Shown in pieces: positions 9,253-22,824 of a stretch of DNA of 64,000 nucleotides. How positions within the stretch are numbered: the stretch's first letter is position 1; each line of letters begins with the position of its first letter. The stretch comes from Ptiloglossa arizonensis. Taxonomy: Eukaryota; Arthropoda; Insecta; Hymenoptera; Colletidae. The stretch is taken from assembly GCF_051014685.1 (NCBI RefSeq), contig NW_027479413.1, positions 1 to 64,000 of the forward strand. Reading direction: 5' to 3'. The position numbers and the translations under genes were made by a program. Under the pieces are notes generated by a model, which ran no database searches, was not told the DNA's origin, and worked only from the letters and a program-made list of their open reading frames with translations.

Positions 9253-11730
9253 CTAACCCAAAAATTCCTATTGCATTTGAAAGTAGAAACTCGCCCGATT
9301 ACAACGGTACGTGTATTTTTCCCCTAGGCCATTCTGGTTAAGCGATTGGAGCAGCAGAAGTGCGAAAAATTTGTTGTCTTGTCAACCATTTCTTAGCTTT
9401 AGAGTCCCATATCTCGCGAACGGATTAACCTAACCCAAAAATTCCTATTGTAACTGAAAGTAGAAACTCGCCCTATTACAACGGTATGCGTATTTTTTCC
9501 CTTGGCCATTCTGCTTAAGCGTTTGGAGCAGCAGAATTGCGAAAAATTTGTTCTCTTCTCAACCATTTCTTAGCTTCCAACTCCCATATCTCGCGAACGG
9601 ATTGACCTAACCCAAAAATTCCTATTGCATCTGAAAGTAGAAACTCGCCCGATTACAACGGTACGTGTATTTTTTCCCTAGGCCATTCTGGTTAAGCGTT
9701 TGGAGCAGCAGAATTGCGAAAAATTTTTTGCTTTATCAACCATTTCTTGGCTTCAAACTCCCATATCTCGCGAACGGATTTACCTAACCCAAAAATTCCT
9801 GTTGCATCAGAAAGCAGAAACTCGCCCGATTACAACGGTATGCGTATTTTTTCCCTAGTCCATTCTGGTTAAGCGTTTGGAGCAGCAGAATTGCGAACAA
9901 TTTGTTCTCTTCTCAACCATTTCTTAGCTTCCAACTCCCATATCTCGCGAAAGGATTGACCTAACCCAAAAATTCCTATTGCATCTGAAAGTAGAAACTC
10001 GCCCGATTACAACGGTATGTGTATCTTTTCCCTAGGCCACTCTGGTTAAGCGTTTGGAGCAGCAGAATTGCGAAAAATTTGTTGTCATCTCAACCATTTC
10101 TTGGCTTCAAACTCCCATATCTCGCGAACGGATTGACCTAACCCAAAAATTGCTGTCGCATCTGAAAGTAGAAACTCGCGCGATTACAACGGTATGTGTA
10201 TTTTTTCCCTAGGCCATTCTGGTTAAGCGTTTGGAGCAGCAGAATTGCGAAAAATTTATTTTCTTCTCAACCATTTCTTACTTTCCAACTCCCATATCTC
10301 GCGAACGGATTGACCTAACCCAAAAATTCCTATTGCATTTGAAAGTAGAAACTCGCCCGATTACAACGGTACGTGTATTTTTCCCCTAGGCCATTCTGGA
10401 TAAGCGATTGGAGCAGCAGAAGTGCGAAAAATTTGTTGTCTTGTCAACCATTTCTTAGCTTTAGAGTCCCATATCTCGCGAACGGATTAACCTAACCCAA
10501 AAATTCCTATTGTAACTGAAAGTAGAAACTCGCCCGATTACAACGGTATGCGTATTTTTTCCCTTGGCCGTTCTGCTTAAGCGTTTGGAGCAGCAGAATT
10601 GCGAAAAATTTGTTCTCTTCGCAACCATTTCTTAGCTTCCAACTCCCATATCTCGCGAACGGATTGACCAAACCCAAAAATTCCTTCTGCGTCTGAAAGT
10701 AGAAACTCGCCCGATTACAACGGTATGTGTATTTTCTCCCTAGGCCATTCTGGTTAAGCGTTTGGAGCAGCAGAATTGTGAAAAATTTTTTGCCTTCTCT
10801 ACCATTCCTTGGCTTCAAACTCCCATATCTCGCGAACGGATTGACCTAACACAAAAATTCCTATTGCATTTGAAAGTAGAAACTCGCCCGATTACAACGG
10901 TACGTGTATTTTTCCCCTAGGCCATTCTGGTTAAGCGTTTGGAGCAGCAGAATTGCGAAAAATTTGTTGTCTTCTCAACCATTTCTTGGCTTCAAACTCC
11001 CATATCTCGCGAACGGATTGACCTAACTCAAAAATTGCTGTTGCATCTGAAAGTAGAAACTCGCCCGATTACAACGGTATGTGTATTTTTTCCCTAGGCC
11101 ATTCTGGTTAAGCGTTTGGAGCAGCAGAATTGCGAAAAATTTTTTGTCTTCTCAACCATTTCTCAGCTTCAAACTCCCATATCTCGCGAACGGATTGACC
11201 TAACCCAAAAATTCCTATTGCATTTGAAAGTAGAAACTCGCCCAATTACAACGGTACGTGTATTTTTCCCCTAGGCCATTCTGGTTAAGCGATTGGAGCA
11301 GCAGAATTGCGAAAAATTTGTTGTCTTCTCAACCATTTCTTAGATTCAAAGTCCCATATCTCGCGAACGGATTGACCAAACCCAAAAATTCCTATTGCAT
11401 TTGAAAGTAGAAACTCGCCCGATTACAACGGTATGTGTATTTTTTCCCTAGGCCATTCTGGTTAAGCGTTTGGAGCAGCAGAATTGCGAAAAATTTGTTG
11501 TCTTATCAACCATTTCTTGGCTTCAAACTCCCATATCTCGCGAACGGATTGACCTAACCCAAAAATTGCTGTTGCATCTGAAAGTAGAAACTCGCCCGTT
11601 TACAACGGTATGTGTATTTTTTCCCTAGGCCATTCTGGTTAAGCGTTTGGAGCAGCAGAATTGCGAACAATTTGTTCTCTTCTCAACCATTTCTTAGCTT
11701 CCAACTCCCATATCTCGCGAACGGATTGAC
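9253..11730. repeat. 14-monomer HOR, copy 1
   Basis: This block matches the next one at an offset of exactly 2,478 bp (14 x 177). Shared markers include CTCTTCGCAACC (about 10,617 and 13,095), CTAACACAAAAATTCC (about 10,847 and 13,325), CTAACTCAAAAATTGC (about 11,025) and CGCCCGTTTACAACGG (about 11,595). Scattered single substitutions separate the copies: CTGGATAAGC at about 10,397 against CTGGTTAAGC, GGCCGTTCTG at about 10,567 against GGCCATTCTG, and TATTTTATCC at about 13,566. The left part, to about 10,500, continues the 5/6-monomer array, so the left breakpoint is approximate. Confidence 0.85.
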
Positions 11731-14208
11731 CTAACCCAAAAATTCCTATTGCATTTGAATGTAGAATCTCGCCCGATTACAACGGTACGTGTATTTTTCC
11801 CCTAGGCCATTCTGGTTAAGCGATTGGAGCAGCAGAAGTGCGAAAAATTTGTTGTCTTGTCAACCATTTCTTAGCTTTAAAGTCCCATATCTCGCGAACT
11901 GATTAACCTAACCCAAAAATTCCTATTGTAACTGAAAGTAGAAACTCGCCCGATTACAACGGTATGCGTATTTTTTCGCTTGGCCATTCTGCTTAAGCGT
12001 TTGGAGCAGCAGAATTGCGAAAAATTTGTTCTCTTCTCAACCATTTCTTAGCTTCCAACTCCCATATCTCGCGAACGGATTGACCTAACCCAAAAATTCC
12101 TATTGCATCTGAAAGTAGAAACTCGCCCGATTACAACGGTACGTGTATTTTTTCCCTAGGCCATTCTGGTTAAGCGTTTGGAGCAGCAGAATTGCGAAAA
12201 ATTTTTTGCTTTATCAACCATTTCTTGGCTTCAAACTCCCATATCTCTCGAACGGATTTACCTAACCCAAAAATTCCTGTTGCATCAGAAAGCAGAAACT
12301 CGCCCGATTACAACGGTATGCGTATTTTTTCCCTAGTCCATTCTGGTTAAGCGTTTGGAGCAGCAGAATTGCGAACAATTTGTTCTCTTCTCAACCATTT
12401 CTTAGCTTCCAACTCCCATATCTCGCGAAAGGATTGACCTAACCCAAAAATTCCTATTGCATCTGAAAGTAGAAACTCGCCCGATTACAACGGTATGTGT
12501 ATCTTTTCCCTAGGCCACTCTGGTTAAGCGTTTGGAGCAGCAGAATTGCGAAAAATTTGTTGTCATCTCAACCATTTCTTGGCTTCAAACTCCCATATCT
12601 CGCGAACGGATTGACCTAACCCAAAAATTGCTGTCGCATCTGAAAGTAGAAACTCGCGCGATTACAACGGTATGTGTATTTTTTCCCTAGGCCATTCTGG
12701 TTAAGCGTTTGGAGCAGCAGAATTGCGAAAAATTTATTTTCTTCTCAACCATTTCTTACTTTCCAACTCCCATATCTCGCGAACGGATTGACCTAACCCA
12801 AAAATTCCTATTGCATTTGAAAGTAGAAACTCGCCCGATTACAACGGTACGTGTATTTTTCCCCTAGGCCATTCTGGTTAAGCGATTGGAGCAGCAGAAG
12901 TGCGAAAAATTTGTTGTCTTGTCAACCATTTCTTAGCTTTAGAGTCCCATATCTCGCGAACGGATTAACCTAACCCAAAAATTCCTATTGTAACTGAAAG
13001 TAGAAACTCGCCCGATTACAACGGTATGCGTATTTTTTCCCTTGGCCATTCTGCTTAAGCGTTTGGAGCAGCAGAATTGCGAAAAATTTGTTCTCTTCGC
13101 AACCATTTCTTAGCTTCCAACTCCCATATCTCGCGAACGGATTGACCAAACCCAAAAATTCCTTCTGCGTCTGAAAGTAGAAACTCGCCCGATTACAACG
13201 GTATGTGTATTTTCTCCCTAGGCCATTCTGGTTAAGCGTTTGGAGCAGCAGAATTGTGAAAAATTTTTTGCCTTCTCTACCATTCCTTGGCTTCAAACTC
13301 CCATATCTCGCGAACGGATTGACCTAACACAAAAATTCCTATTGCATTTGAAAGTAGAAACTCGCCCGATTACAACGGTACGTGTATTTTTCCCCTAGGC
13401 CATTCTGGTTAAGCGTTTGGAGCAGCAGAATTGCGAAAAATTTGTTGTCTTCTCAACCATTTCTTGGCTTCAAACTCCCATATCTCGCGAACGGATTGAC
13501 CTAACTCAAAAATTGCTGTTGCATCTGAAAGTAGAAACTCGCCCGATTACAACGGTATGTGTATTTTATCCCTAGGCCATTCTGGTTAAGCGTTTGGAGC
13601 AGCAGAATTGCGAAAAATTTTTTGTCTTCTCAACCATTTCTCAGCTTCAAACTCCCATATCTCGCGAACGGATTGACCTAACCCAAAAATTCCTATTGCA
13701 TTTGAAAGTAGAAACTCGCCCAATTACAACGGTACGTGTATTTTTCCCCTAGGCCATTCTGGTTAAGCGATTGGAGCAGCAGAATTGCGAAAAATTTGTT
13801 GTCTTCTCAACCATTTCTTAGATTCAAAGTCCCATATCTCGCGAACGGATTGACCAAACCCAAAAATTCCTATTGCATTTGAAAGTAGAAACTCGCCCGA
13901 TTACAACGGTATGTGTATTTTTTCCCTAGGCCATTCTGGTTAAGCGTTTGGAGCAGCAGAATTGCGAAAAATTTGTTGTCTTATCAACCATTTCTTGGCT
14001 TCAAACTCCCATATCTCGCGAACGGATTGACCTAACCCAAAAATTGCTGTTGCATCTGAAAGTAGAAACTCGCCCGTTTACAACGGTATGTGTATTTTTT
14101 CCCTAGGCCATTCTGGTTAAGCGTTTGGAGCAGCAGAATTGCGAACAATTTGTTCTCTTCTCAACCATTTCTTAGCTTCCAACTCCCATATCTCGCGAAC
14201 GGATTGAC
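11731..14208. repeat. 14-monomer HOR, copy 2
   Basis: This is the tandem copy of the preceding 2,478-bp block. It differs by a handful of substitutions, for example ATCTCTCGAACGG at about 12,245, where copy 1 has ATCTCGCGAACGG. Similarity to copy 1 ends at about 14,230, where TTGCATCTGAAAG replaces TTGCATTTGAATG. Confidence 0.85.
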
Positions 14209-15659
14209 CTAACCCAAAAATTCCTATTGCATCTGAAAGTAGAAACTCGCCCGATTACAACGGTACGTGTATTTTTTCCCTAGGCCATTCTGGTTAAGCG
14301 TTTGGAGCAGCAGAATTGCGAAAAATTTTTTGCCTTATCAACCATTTCTTGGCTTCAAACTCCCATATCTCGCGAACGGATTTACCTAACCCAAAAATTC
14401 CTGTTGCATCAGAAAGCAGAAACTCGCCCGATTACAACGGTATGCGTATTTTTTCCCTAGTCCATTCTGGTTAAGCGTTTGGAGCAGCAGAATTGCGAAC
14501 AATTTGTTCTCTTCTCAACCATTTCTTAGCTTCCAACTCCCATATCTCGCGAACGGATTGACCTAACCCAAAAATTCCTATTGCATCTGAAAGTAGAAAC
14601 TCGCCCGATTACAACGGTATGTGTATCTTTTCCCTAGGCCATTCTGGTTAAGCGTTTGGAGCAGCAGAATTGCGAAAAATTTGTTGTCTTCTCAACCATT
14701 TCTTGGCTTCAAACTCCCATATCTCGCGAACGGATTGACCTAACCCAAAAATTGCTGTCGCATCTGAAAGTAGAAACTCGCGCGATTACAACGGTATGTG
14801 TATTTTTTCCCTAGGCCATTCTGGTTAAGCGTTTGGAGCAGCAGAATTGCGAAAAATTTTTTGTCTTCTCAAGCATTTCTTAGCTTCCAACTCCCATATC
14901 TCGCGAACGGATTGACCTAACCCAAAAATTCCTATTGCATTTGAAAGTAGAAACTCGCCCGATTACAACGGTACGTGTATTTTTCCCCTAGGCCATTCTG
15001 GTTAAGCGATTGGAGCAGCAGAAGTGCGAAAAATTTGTTGTCTTGTCAACCATTTCTTAGCTTTAGAGTCCCATATCTCGCGAACGGATTAACCTAACCC
15101 AAAAATTCCTATTGTAACTGAAAGTAGAAACTCGCCCGATTACAACGGTATGCGTATTTTTTCCCTTGGCCATTCTGCTTAAGCGTTTGGAGCAGCAGAA
15201 TTGCGAAAAATTTGTCTTCTTCTCAACCATTTCTTAGCTTCCAACTCCCATATCTCGCGAACGGATTGACCTAACCCAAAAATTCCTATTGCATCTGAAA
15301 GTAGAAACTCGCCCGATTACAACGGTACGTGTATTTTTTCCCTAGGCCATTCTGGTTAAGCGTTTGGAGCAGCAGAATTGCGAAAAATTTTTTGCCTTAT
15401 CAACCATTTCTTGGCTTCAAACTCCCATATCTCGCGAACGGATTTACCTAACCCAATAATTCCTGTTGCATCAGAAAGCAGAATCTCGCCCGATTACAAC
15501 GGTATGCGTATTTCTTCCCTAGTCCATTCTGGTTAAGCGTTTGGAGCAGCAGAATTGCGAACAATTTGTTCTCTTCTCAACCATTTCTTGGCTTCAAACT
15601 CCCATATCTCGCGAACGGATTGACCTAACCCAAAAATTGCTGTTGCATCTGAAAGTAGA
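14209..15659. repeat. Satellite mosaic of the 5/6-monomer types
   Basis: About eight monomers in strict 177-bp register reuse the a, b, g, c, d and e types of the 5/6-mer array. Type-a markers lie at 14,377 and 15,439, six monomers apart. Small private changes appear, such as CTCAAGCATTT at about 14,870, TTTGTCTTCTTCTC at about 15,211 and CCCAATAATTCC at about 15,455. There is no unique sequence. Confidence 0.8.
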
Positions 15660-17429
15660 AACTCGCCCGATTACAACGGTACGTGTATTTTTCCCCTAGG
15701 CCATTCTGGTTAAGCGATTGGAGCAGTAGAATTGCGAAAAATTTGTTGTCTTCTCAACCATTTCTTAGATTCAAAGTCCCATATCTCGCGAACGGATTGA
15801 CCAAACCCAAAAATTCCTTCTGCGTCTGAAAGTAGAAACTCGCCCGATTACAACGGTATGTGTATTTTCTCCCTAGGCCATTCTGGATAAGCGTCTGGAG
15901 CAGCAGAATTGTGAAAAATTTTTTGACTTCTCTGCCATTTCTTGGCTTCAAACTCCCATATCTCGCGAACGGATTGACCTAACTCAAAAATTCCAGCTGC
16001 GTCTGAAAGTAGAAACTCGCCCGATTACAACGGTATGCGTATTTTTTCCCTGGGCCATTCTGGTTAAGCGTTTGGAGCAGCAGAATTGCGAAAAATTTTT
16101 TGCCTTCTCAACCATTTCTTGGCTTCAAACTCCCATATCTCTTGAACGGATTGACCTAACCCAAAAATTCCTATTGCATCTGAAAGAAGAAACTCCCTCG
16201 GTTACAACGGTATGTGTATTTTTTCCCTAGGCCATTCTGTTTAAGCGTTTGGAGCAGCAGAATTGCGAAAAATTTTTTGCCTTCTCAACCATTTCTTGGC
16301 TTCAAACTCCCACATCTCGCGAACGGATTGACCTAACCCAAAAATTCCTGGTGCGTCTGAAAGTAGAAACTCGCCCGATTACAACGGTATGTGTATTTTT
16401 TCCCTAGTCCATTCTGGTTAAGCGTTTGGAGCAGCAGAATTACGAACAATTTGTTCTCTTCTCAACCATTTCTTAGCTTCCAACTCCCATATCTCGCGAA
16501 CGGATTGACCTAACCCAAAAATTCCTATTGCATTTGAAAGTAGAAACTCGCCCGATTACAACGGTACGTGTATTTTTCCCCTAGGCCATTCTGGTTAAGC
16601 GTCTGGAGCAGCAGAATTGCGAAAAATTTGTTGTCTTCTCAACCATTTCTTGGCTTCAAACTCCCATATCTCGCGAACGGATTGACCTAACCCAAAAATT
16701 GCTGTTGCATCTGAAAGTAGAAACTCGCCCGATTACAACGGTACGTGTATTTTTCCCCTAGGCCATTCTGGTTAAGCGATTGGAGCAGCAGAATTGCGAA
16801 AAATTTGTTGTCTTCTCAACCATTTCTTAGATTCAAAGTCCCATATCTCGCGAACGGATTGACCAAACCCAAAAATTCCTTCTGCGTCGGAAAGTAGAAA
16901 CTCGCCCGATTACAACGGTATGTGTATTTTCTCCCTAGGCCATTCTGCTTAAGCGTCTGGAGCAGCAGAATTGCGAAAAATTTGTTGTCTTCTCAACCAT
17001 TTCTTGGCTTCAAACTCCCATATCTCGCGAACGGATTGACCTAACCCAAAAATTGCTGTTGCATCTGAAAGTAGAAACTCGCCCGATTACAACGGTACGT
17101 GTATTTTCCCCCTAGGCCATTCTGGTTAAGCGATTGGAGCAGCAGAATTGCGAAAAATTTGTTGTCTTCTCAACCATTTCTTAGATTCAAAGTCCCATAT
17201 CTCGCGAACGGATTGACCAAACCCAAAAATTCCTTCTGCGTCTGAAAGTAGAAACTCGCCCGATTACAACGGTATGTGTATTTTCTCCCTAGGCCATTCT
17301 GGTTAAGTGTCTGGAGCAGCAGAATTGTGAAAAATTTTTTGCCTCCTCTACCATTTCTTAGCTTCCAACTCCCATATCTCGCGAACGGATTGACCTAACC
17401 CAAAAATTCCTATTGCATTTGAAAGTAGA
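15660..17429. repeat. 10-monomer HOR, copy 1
   Basis: This matches 17,430-19,199 at exactly 1,770 bp (10 x 177). It carries units with TAGATTCAAAG, CCTTCTGCGTCTG, TTCCAGCTGCG, CTCTTGAACGG, GAAGAAACTCCCTCGG, CCCACATCTCG and CCTGGTGCG. The shared rare variant GAGCAGTAGAATTG at 15,721 and 17,491 confirms the register. I found two substitutions between the copies, at about 16,252 (GGAGC against GAAGC) and at about 16,967 (GCAGCAG against GCAGCCG). Confidence 0.92.
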
Positions 17430-19199
17430 AACTCGCCCGATTACAACGGTACGTGTATTTTTCCCCTAGGCCATTCTGGTTAAGCGATTGGAGCAGTAGA
17501 ATTGCGAAAAATTTGTTGTCTTCTCAACCATTTCTTAGATTCAAAGTCCCATATCTCGCGAACGGATTGACCAAACCCAAAAATTCCTTCTGCGTCTGAA
17601 AGTAGAAACTCGCCCGATTACAACGGTATGTGTATTTTCTCCCTAGGCCATTCTGGATAAGCGTCTGGAGCAGCAGAATTGTGAAAAATTTTTTGACTTC
17701 TCTGCCATTTCTTGGCTTCAAACTCCCATATCTCGCGAACGGATTGACCTAACTCAAAAATTCCAGCTGCGTCTGAAAGTAGAAACTCGCCCGATTACAA
17801 CGGTATGCGTATTTTTTCCCTGGGCCATTCTGGTTAAGCGTTTGGAGCAGCAGAATTGCGAAAAATTTTTTGCCTTCTCAACCATTTCTTGGCTTCAAAC
17901 TCCCATATCTCTTGAACGGATTGACCTAACCCAAAAATTCCTATTGCATCTGAAAGAAGAAACTCCCTCGGTTACAACGGTATGTGTATTTTTTCCCTAG
18001 GCCATTCTGTTTAAGCGTTTGAAGCAGCAGAATTGCGAAAAATTTTTTGCCTTCTCAACCATTTCTTGGCTTCAAACTCCCACATCTCGCGAACGGATTG
18101 ACCTAACCCAAAAATTCCTGGTGCGTCTGAAAGTAGAAACTCGCCCGATTACAACGGTATGTGTATTTTTTCCCTAGTCCATTCTGGTTAAGCGTTTGGA
18201 GCAGCAGAATTACGAACAATTTGTTCTCTTCTCAACCATTTCTTAGCTTCCAACTCCCATATCTCGCGAACGGATTGACCTAACCCAAAAATTCCTATTG
18301 CATTTGAAAGTAGAAACTCGCCCGATTACAACGGTACGTGTATTTTTCCCCTAGGCCATTCTGGTTAAGCGTCTGGAGCAGCAGAATTGCGAAAAATTTG
18401 TTGTCTTCTCAACCATTTCTTGGCTTCAAACTCCCATATCTCGCGAACGGATTGACCTAACCCAAAAATTGCTGTTGCATCTGAAAGTAGAAACTCGCCC
18501 GATTACAACGGTACGTGTATTTTTCCCCTAGGCCATTCTGGTTAAGCGATTGGAGCAGCAGAATTGCGAAAAATTTGTTGTCTTCTCAACCATTTCTTAG
18601 ATTCAAAGTCCCATATCTCGCGAACGGATTGACCAAACCCAAAAATTCCTTCTGCGTCGGAAAGTAGAAACTCGCCCGATTACAACGGTATGTGTATTTT
18701 CTCCCTAGGCCATTCTGCTTAAGCGTCTGGAGCAGCCGAATTGCGAAAAATTTGTTGTCTTCTCAACCATTTCTTGGCTTCAAACTCCCATATCTCGCGA
18801 ACGGATTGACCTAACCCAAAAATTGCTGTTGCATCTGAAAGTAGAAACTCGCCCGATTACAACGGTACGTGTATTTTCCCCCTAGGCCATTCTGGTTAAG
18901 CGATTGGAGCAGCAGAATTGCGAAAAATTTGTTGTCTTCTCAACCATTTCTTAGATTCAAAGTCCCATATCTCGCGAACGGATTGACCAAACCCAAAAAT
19001 TCCTTCTGCGTCTGAAAGTAGAAACTCGCCCGATTACAACGGTATGTGTATTTTCTCCCTAGGCCATTCTGGTTAAGTGTCTGGAGCAGCAGAATTGTGA
19101 AAAATTTTTTGCCTCCTCTACCATTTCTTAGCTTCCAACTCCCATATCTCGCGAACGGATTGACCTAACCCAAAAATTCCTATTGCATTTGAAAGTAGA
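17430..19199. repeat. 10-monomer HOR, copy 2
   Basis: This is the tandem copy of the 1,770-bp block. The match continues about 140 bp past the nominal end, to about 19,343. There GACCAAACCC with CCTTCTGCG is replaced by GACCTAACCC with CCTATTGCATTTG. At about two differences in 1.8 kb, the copies are among the youngest in the window. Confidence 0.92.
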
Positions 19200-20934
19200 A
19201 ACTCGCCCGATTACAACGGTACGTGTATTTTTCCCCTAGGCCATTCTGGTTAAGCGATTGGAGCAGCAGAATTGCGAAAAATTTGTTGTCTTCTCAACCA
19301 TTTCTTAGATTCAAAGTCCCATATCTCGCGAACGGATTGACCTAACCCAAAAATTCCTATTGCATTTGAAATTAGAAACTCGCCCGATTACAACGGTACG
19401 TGTATTTTTCCCCTAGGCCATTCTGGTTAAGCGATTGGAGCAGCAGAAGTGCGAAAAATTTGTTGTCTTGTCAACCATTTCTTAGCTTTAAAGTCCCATA
19501 TCTCGCGAACGGATTAACCTAACCCAAAAATTCCTATTGTAACTGAAAGTAGAAACTCGCCCGATTACAACGGTATGCGTATTTTTTCCCTTGGCCATTC
19601 TGCTTAAGCGTTTGGAGCAGCAGAATTGCGAAAAATTTGATCTCTTCTCAACCATTTCTTAGCTTCCAACTCCCATATCTCGCGAACGGATTGACCTAAC
19701 CCAAAAATTCCTATTGCATCTGAAAGTAGAAACTCGCCCGATTACAACGGTACGTGTATTTTTTCCCTAGGCCATTCTGGTTAAGCGTTTGGAGCAGCAG
19801 AATTGCGAAAAATTTTTTGCCTTATCAACCATTTCTTGGCTTCAAACTCCCATATCTCGCGAACGGATTTACCTAACCCAAAAATTCCTGTTGCATCAGA
19901 AAGCAGAAACTCGCCCGATTACAACGGTATGCGTATTTTTTCCCTAGACCATTCTGGTTAAGCGTTTGGAGCAGCAGAATTGCGAACAATTTGTTCTCTT
20001 CTCAACCATTTCTTAGCTTCCAACTCCCATATCTCGCGAACGGATTGACCTAACCCAAAAATTCCTATTGCATCTGAAAGTAGAAACTCGCCCGATTACA
20101 ACGGTATGTGTATCTTTTCCCTAGGCCACTCTGGTTAAGCGTTTGGAGCAGCAGACTTGCGAAAAATTTGTCGTCTTCTCAACCATTTCTTGGCATCAAA
20201 CTCCCATATCTCGCGAACGGATTGACCTAACCCAAAAATTGCTGTCGCATCTGAAAGTAGAAACTCGCGCGATTACAACGGTATGTGTATTTTTTCCCTA
20301 GGCCATTCTGGTTAAGCGTTTGGAGCAGCAGAATTGCGAAAAATTGTTTGCCTTATCAACCATTTCTTGGCTTCAAACTCCCATATCTCGCGAACGGATT
20401 TACCTAACCCAAAAATTCCTGTTGCATCAGAAAGCAGAATTTCGCCCGATTACAACGGTATGCGTATTTCTTCCCTAGTCCATTCTGGTTAAGCGTTTGT
20501 AGCAGCAGAATTGCGAACAATTTGTTCTCTTCTCAACCATTTCTTGGCTTCAAACTCCCATATCTCGCGAACGGATTGACCTAACCCAAAAATTGCTGTT
20601 GCATCTGAAAGTAGAAACTCGCCCGATTACAACGGTACGTGTATTTTTCCCCTAGGCCATTCTGGTTAAGCGTTTGGAGCAGCAGAATTGCGAAAAATTT
20701 TTTGCCTTCTCAACCATTTCTTGGCTTCAAACTCCCATATCTCTTGAACGGATTGACCTAACCGAAAAATTCCTATTGCATCTGAAAGAAGAAACTCCCT
20801 CGATTACAACGGTATGTGTATTTTTTCCCTAGGCCATTCTGTTTAAGCGTTTGGAGCAGCAGAATTGCGAAAAATTTTTTGCCTTCTCAACCATTTCTTG
20901 GCTTCAAACTCCCACATCTCGCGAACGCATTGAC

Positions 20935-21780
20935 CTAACCCAAAAATTCCTATTGCATTTGAAAGTAGAAACTCGCCCGATTACAACGGTACGTGTATTT
21001 TTCCCCTAGGCCATTCTGGTTAAGCGATTGGAGCAGCAGAATTGCGAAAAATTTGTTGTCTTCTCAACCATTTCTTAGATTCAAAGTCCCATATCTCGCG
21101 AACGGATTGACCAAACCCAAAAATTCCTTCTGCATCGGAAAGTAGAAACTCGCCCGATTACAACGGTACGTGTATTTTCTCCCTAGGCCATTCTGGTTAA
21201 GCGTCTGGAGCAGCAGAATTGTGAAAAATTTTTTGCCTTCTCTACCATTTCTTGGCTTCAAACTCCCATATCTCGCGAACGGATTGACCTAACCCAAAAA
21301 TTCCTATTGCATTTGAAAGTAGAAACTCGCCCGATTACAACGGTACGTATATTTTTCCCCTAGGCCATTCTGGTTAAGCGATTGGAGCAGCAGAAGTGCG
21401 AAAAATTTGTTGTCTTGTCAACCATTTCTTAGATTCAAAGTCCCATATCTCGCGAACGGATTGACCAAACCCAAAAATTCCTTCTGCGTCGGAAAGTAGA
21501 AACTCGCCCGATTACAACGGTACGTGTATTTTCTCCCTAGGCCATTCTGGTTAAGCGTCTGGAGCAGCAGAATTGTGAAAAATTTTTTGCCTTCTCTACC
21601 ATTTCTTGGCTTCAAACTCCCATATCTCGCGAACGGATTGACCTAACCCAAAAATTCCTATTGCATTTGAAAGTAGAAACTCGCCCGATTACAACGGTAC
21701 GTGTATTTTTCCCCTAGGCCATTCTGGTTAAGCGATTGGAGCAGCAGAAGTGCGAAAAATTTGTTGTCTTGTCAACCATT
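20935..21780. repeat. Dimer (354 bp) repeated about 2.4 times
   Basis: Two alternating monomers are repeated: one with CCTATTGCATTTG and TTTTTCCCCTAGG, the other with TAGATTCAAAG, GACCAAACCC and TCTGGAGCAGCAG. Copies start near 20,935 and 21,289, with a partial third near 21,643, at exactly 354 bp. Copies differ at single sites such as CTGCATCGG against CTGCGTCGG (about 21,130 and 21,484) and GGTACGTATAT at about 21,344. Confidence 0.85.
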
Positions 21781-22824
21781 TCTTAGCTTTAAAGTCCCAT
21801 ATCTCGCGAACGGATTAACCTAACCCAAAAATTCCTATTGTAACTGAAAGTAGAAACTCGCCCGATTACAACGGTATGCGTATTTTTTCCCTTGGCCATT
21901 CTGCTTAAGCGTTTGGAGCAGCAGAATTGCGAAAAATTTGTTCTCTTCTCAACCATTTCTTAGCTTCCAACTCCCATATCTCGCGAACGGATTGACCTAA
22001 CCCAAAAATTCCTATTGCATCTGAAAGTAGAAACTCGCCCGATTACAACGGTACGTGTATTTTTTCCCTAGGCCAATCTGGTTAAGCGTTTGGAGCAGCA
22101 GAATTGCGAAAAATTTTTTGCCTTATCAACCATTTCTTGGCTTCAAACTCCCATATCTCGCGAACGGATTTACCTAACCCAAAAATTCCTGTTGCATCAG
22201 AAAGCAGAAACTCGCCCGATTACAACGGTATGCGTATTTTTTCCCTAGTCCATTCTGGTTAAGCGTTTGGAGCAGCAGAATTGCGAACAATTTGTTCTCT
22301 TCTCAACCATTTCTTAGCTTCCAACTCCCATATCTCGCGAACGGATTGACCTAACCCAAAAATTCCTATTGCATCTGAAAGTAGAAACTCGCCCGATTAC
22401 AACGGTATGTGTATCTTTTCCCTAGGCCATTCTGGTTAAGCGTTTGGAGCAGCAGAATTGCGAAAAATTTGTTGTCTTCTCAACCATTTCTTGGCTTCAA
22501 ACTCCCATATCTCGCGAACGGATTGACCTAACCCAAAAATTGCTGTCGCATCTGAAAGTAGAAACTCGCGCGATTAGAACGGTATGTGTATTTTTTCCCT
22601 AGGCCATTCTGTTTAAGCGTTTGGAGCAGCAGAATTGCGAAAAATTTATTGTCTTCTCAACCATTTCTTAGCTTCCAACTCCCATATCTCGCGAACGGAT
22701 TGACCTAACCCAAAAATTCCTATTGCATTTGAAAGTAGAAACTCGCCCGATTACAACGGTACGTGTATTTTTCCCCTAGGCCATTCTGGTTAAGCGATTG
22801 GAGCAGCAGAATTGCGAAAAATTT
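21625..22824. repeat. About seven-monomer segment, copied again at 25,696-26,895
   Basis: This segment matches 25,696-26,895 at an offset of 4,071 bp (23 x 177). The shared rare form CTCGCGCGATTAGAACGG lies at about 22,567 and 26,638. Differences include GGCCAATCTGG at about 22,072 and TGAGAGTAG at about 26,446. The copies are separated by other satellite units, which suggests duplication followed by later rearrangement, or unequal conversion. Confidence 0.8.

Noticed and set aside
10507..10818. 103-codon open frame on the minus strand, repeated identically at 12,985-13,296
   Set aside because: It spans nearly two satellite monomers and is a copy made by the 2,478-bp HOR duplication. It has no protein domain and its frame is broken in sister monomers. 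The same applies to the 65-77-codon minus frames at 15,754, 17,524, 21,064, 21,418, 24,958, 30,268, 31,684, 32,746 and 36,109.
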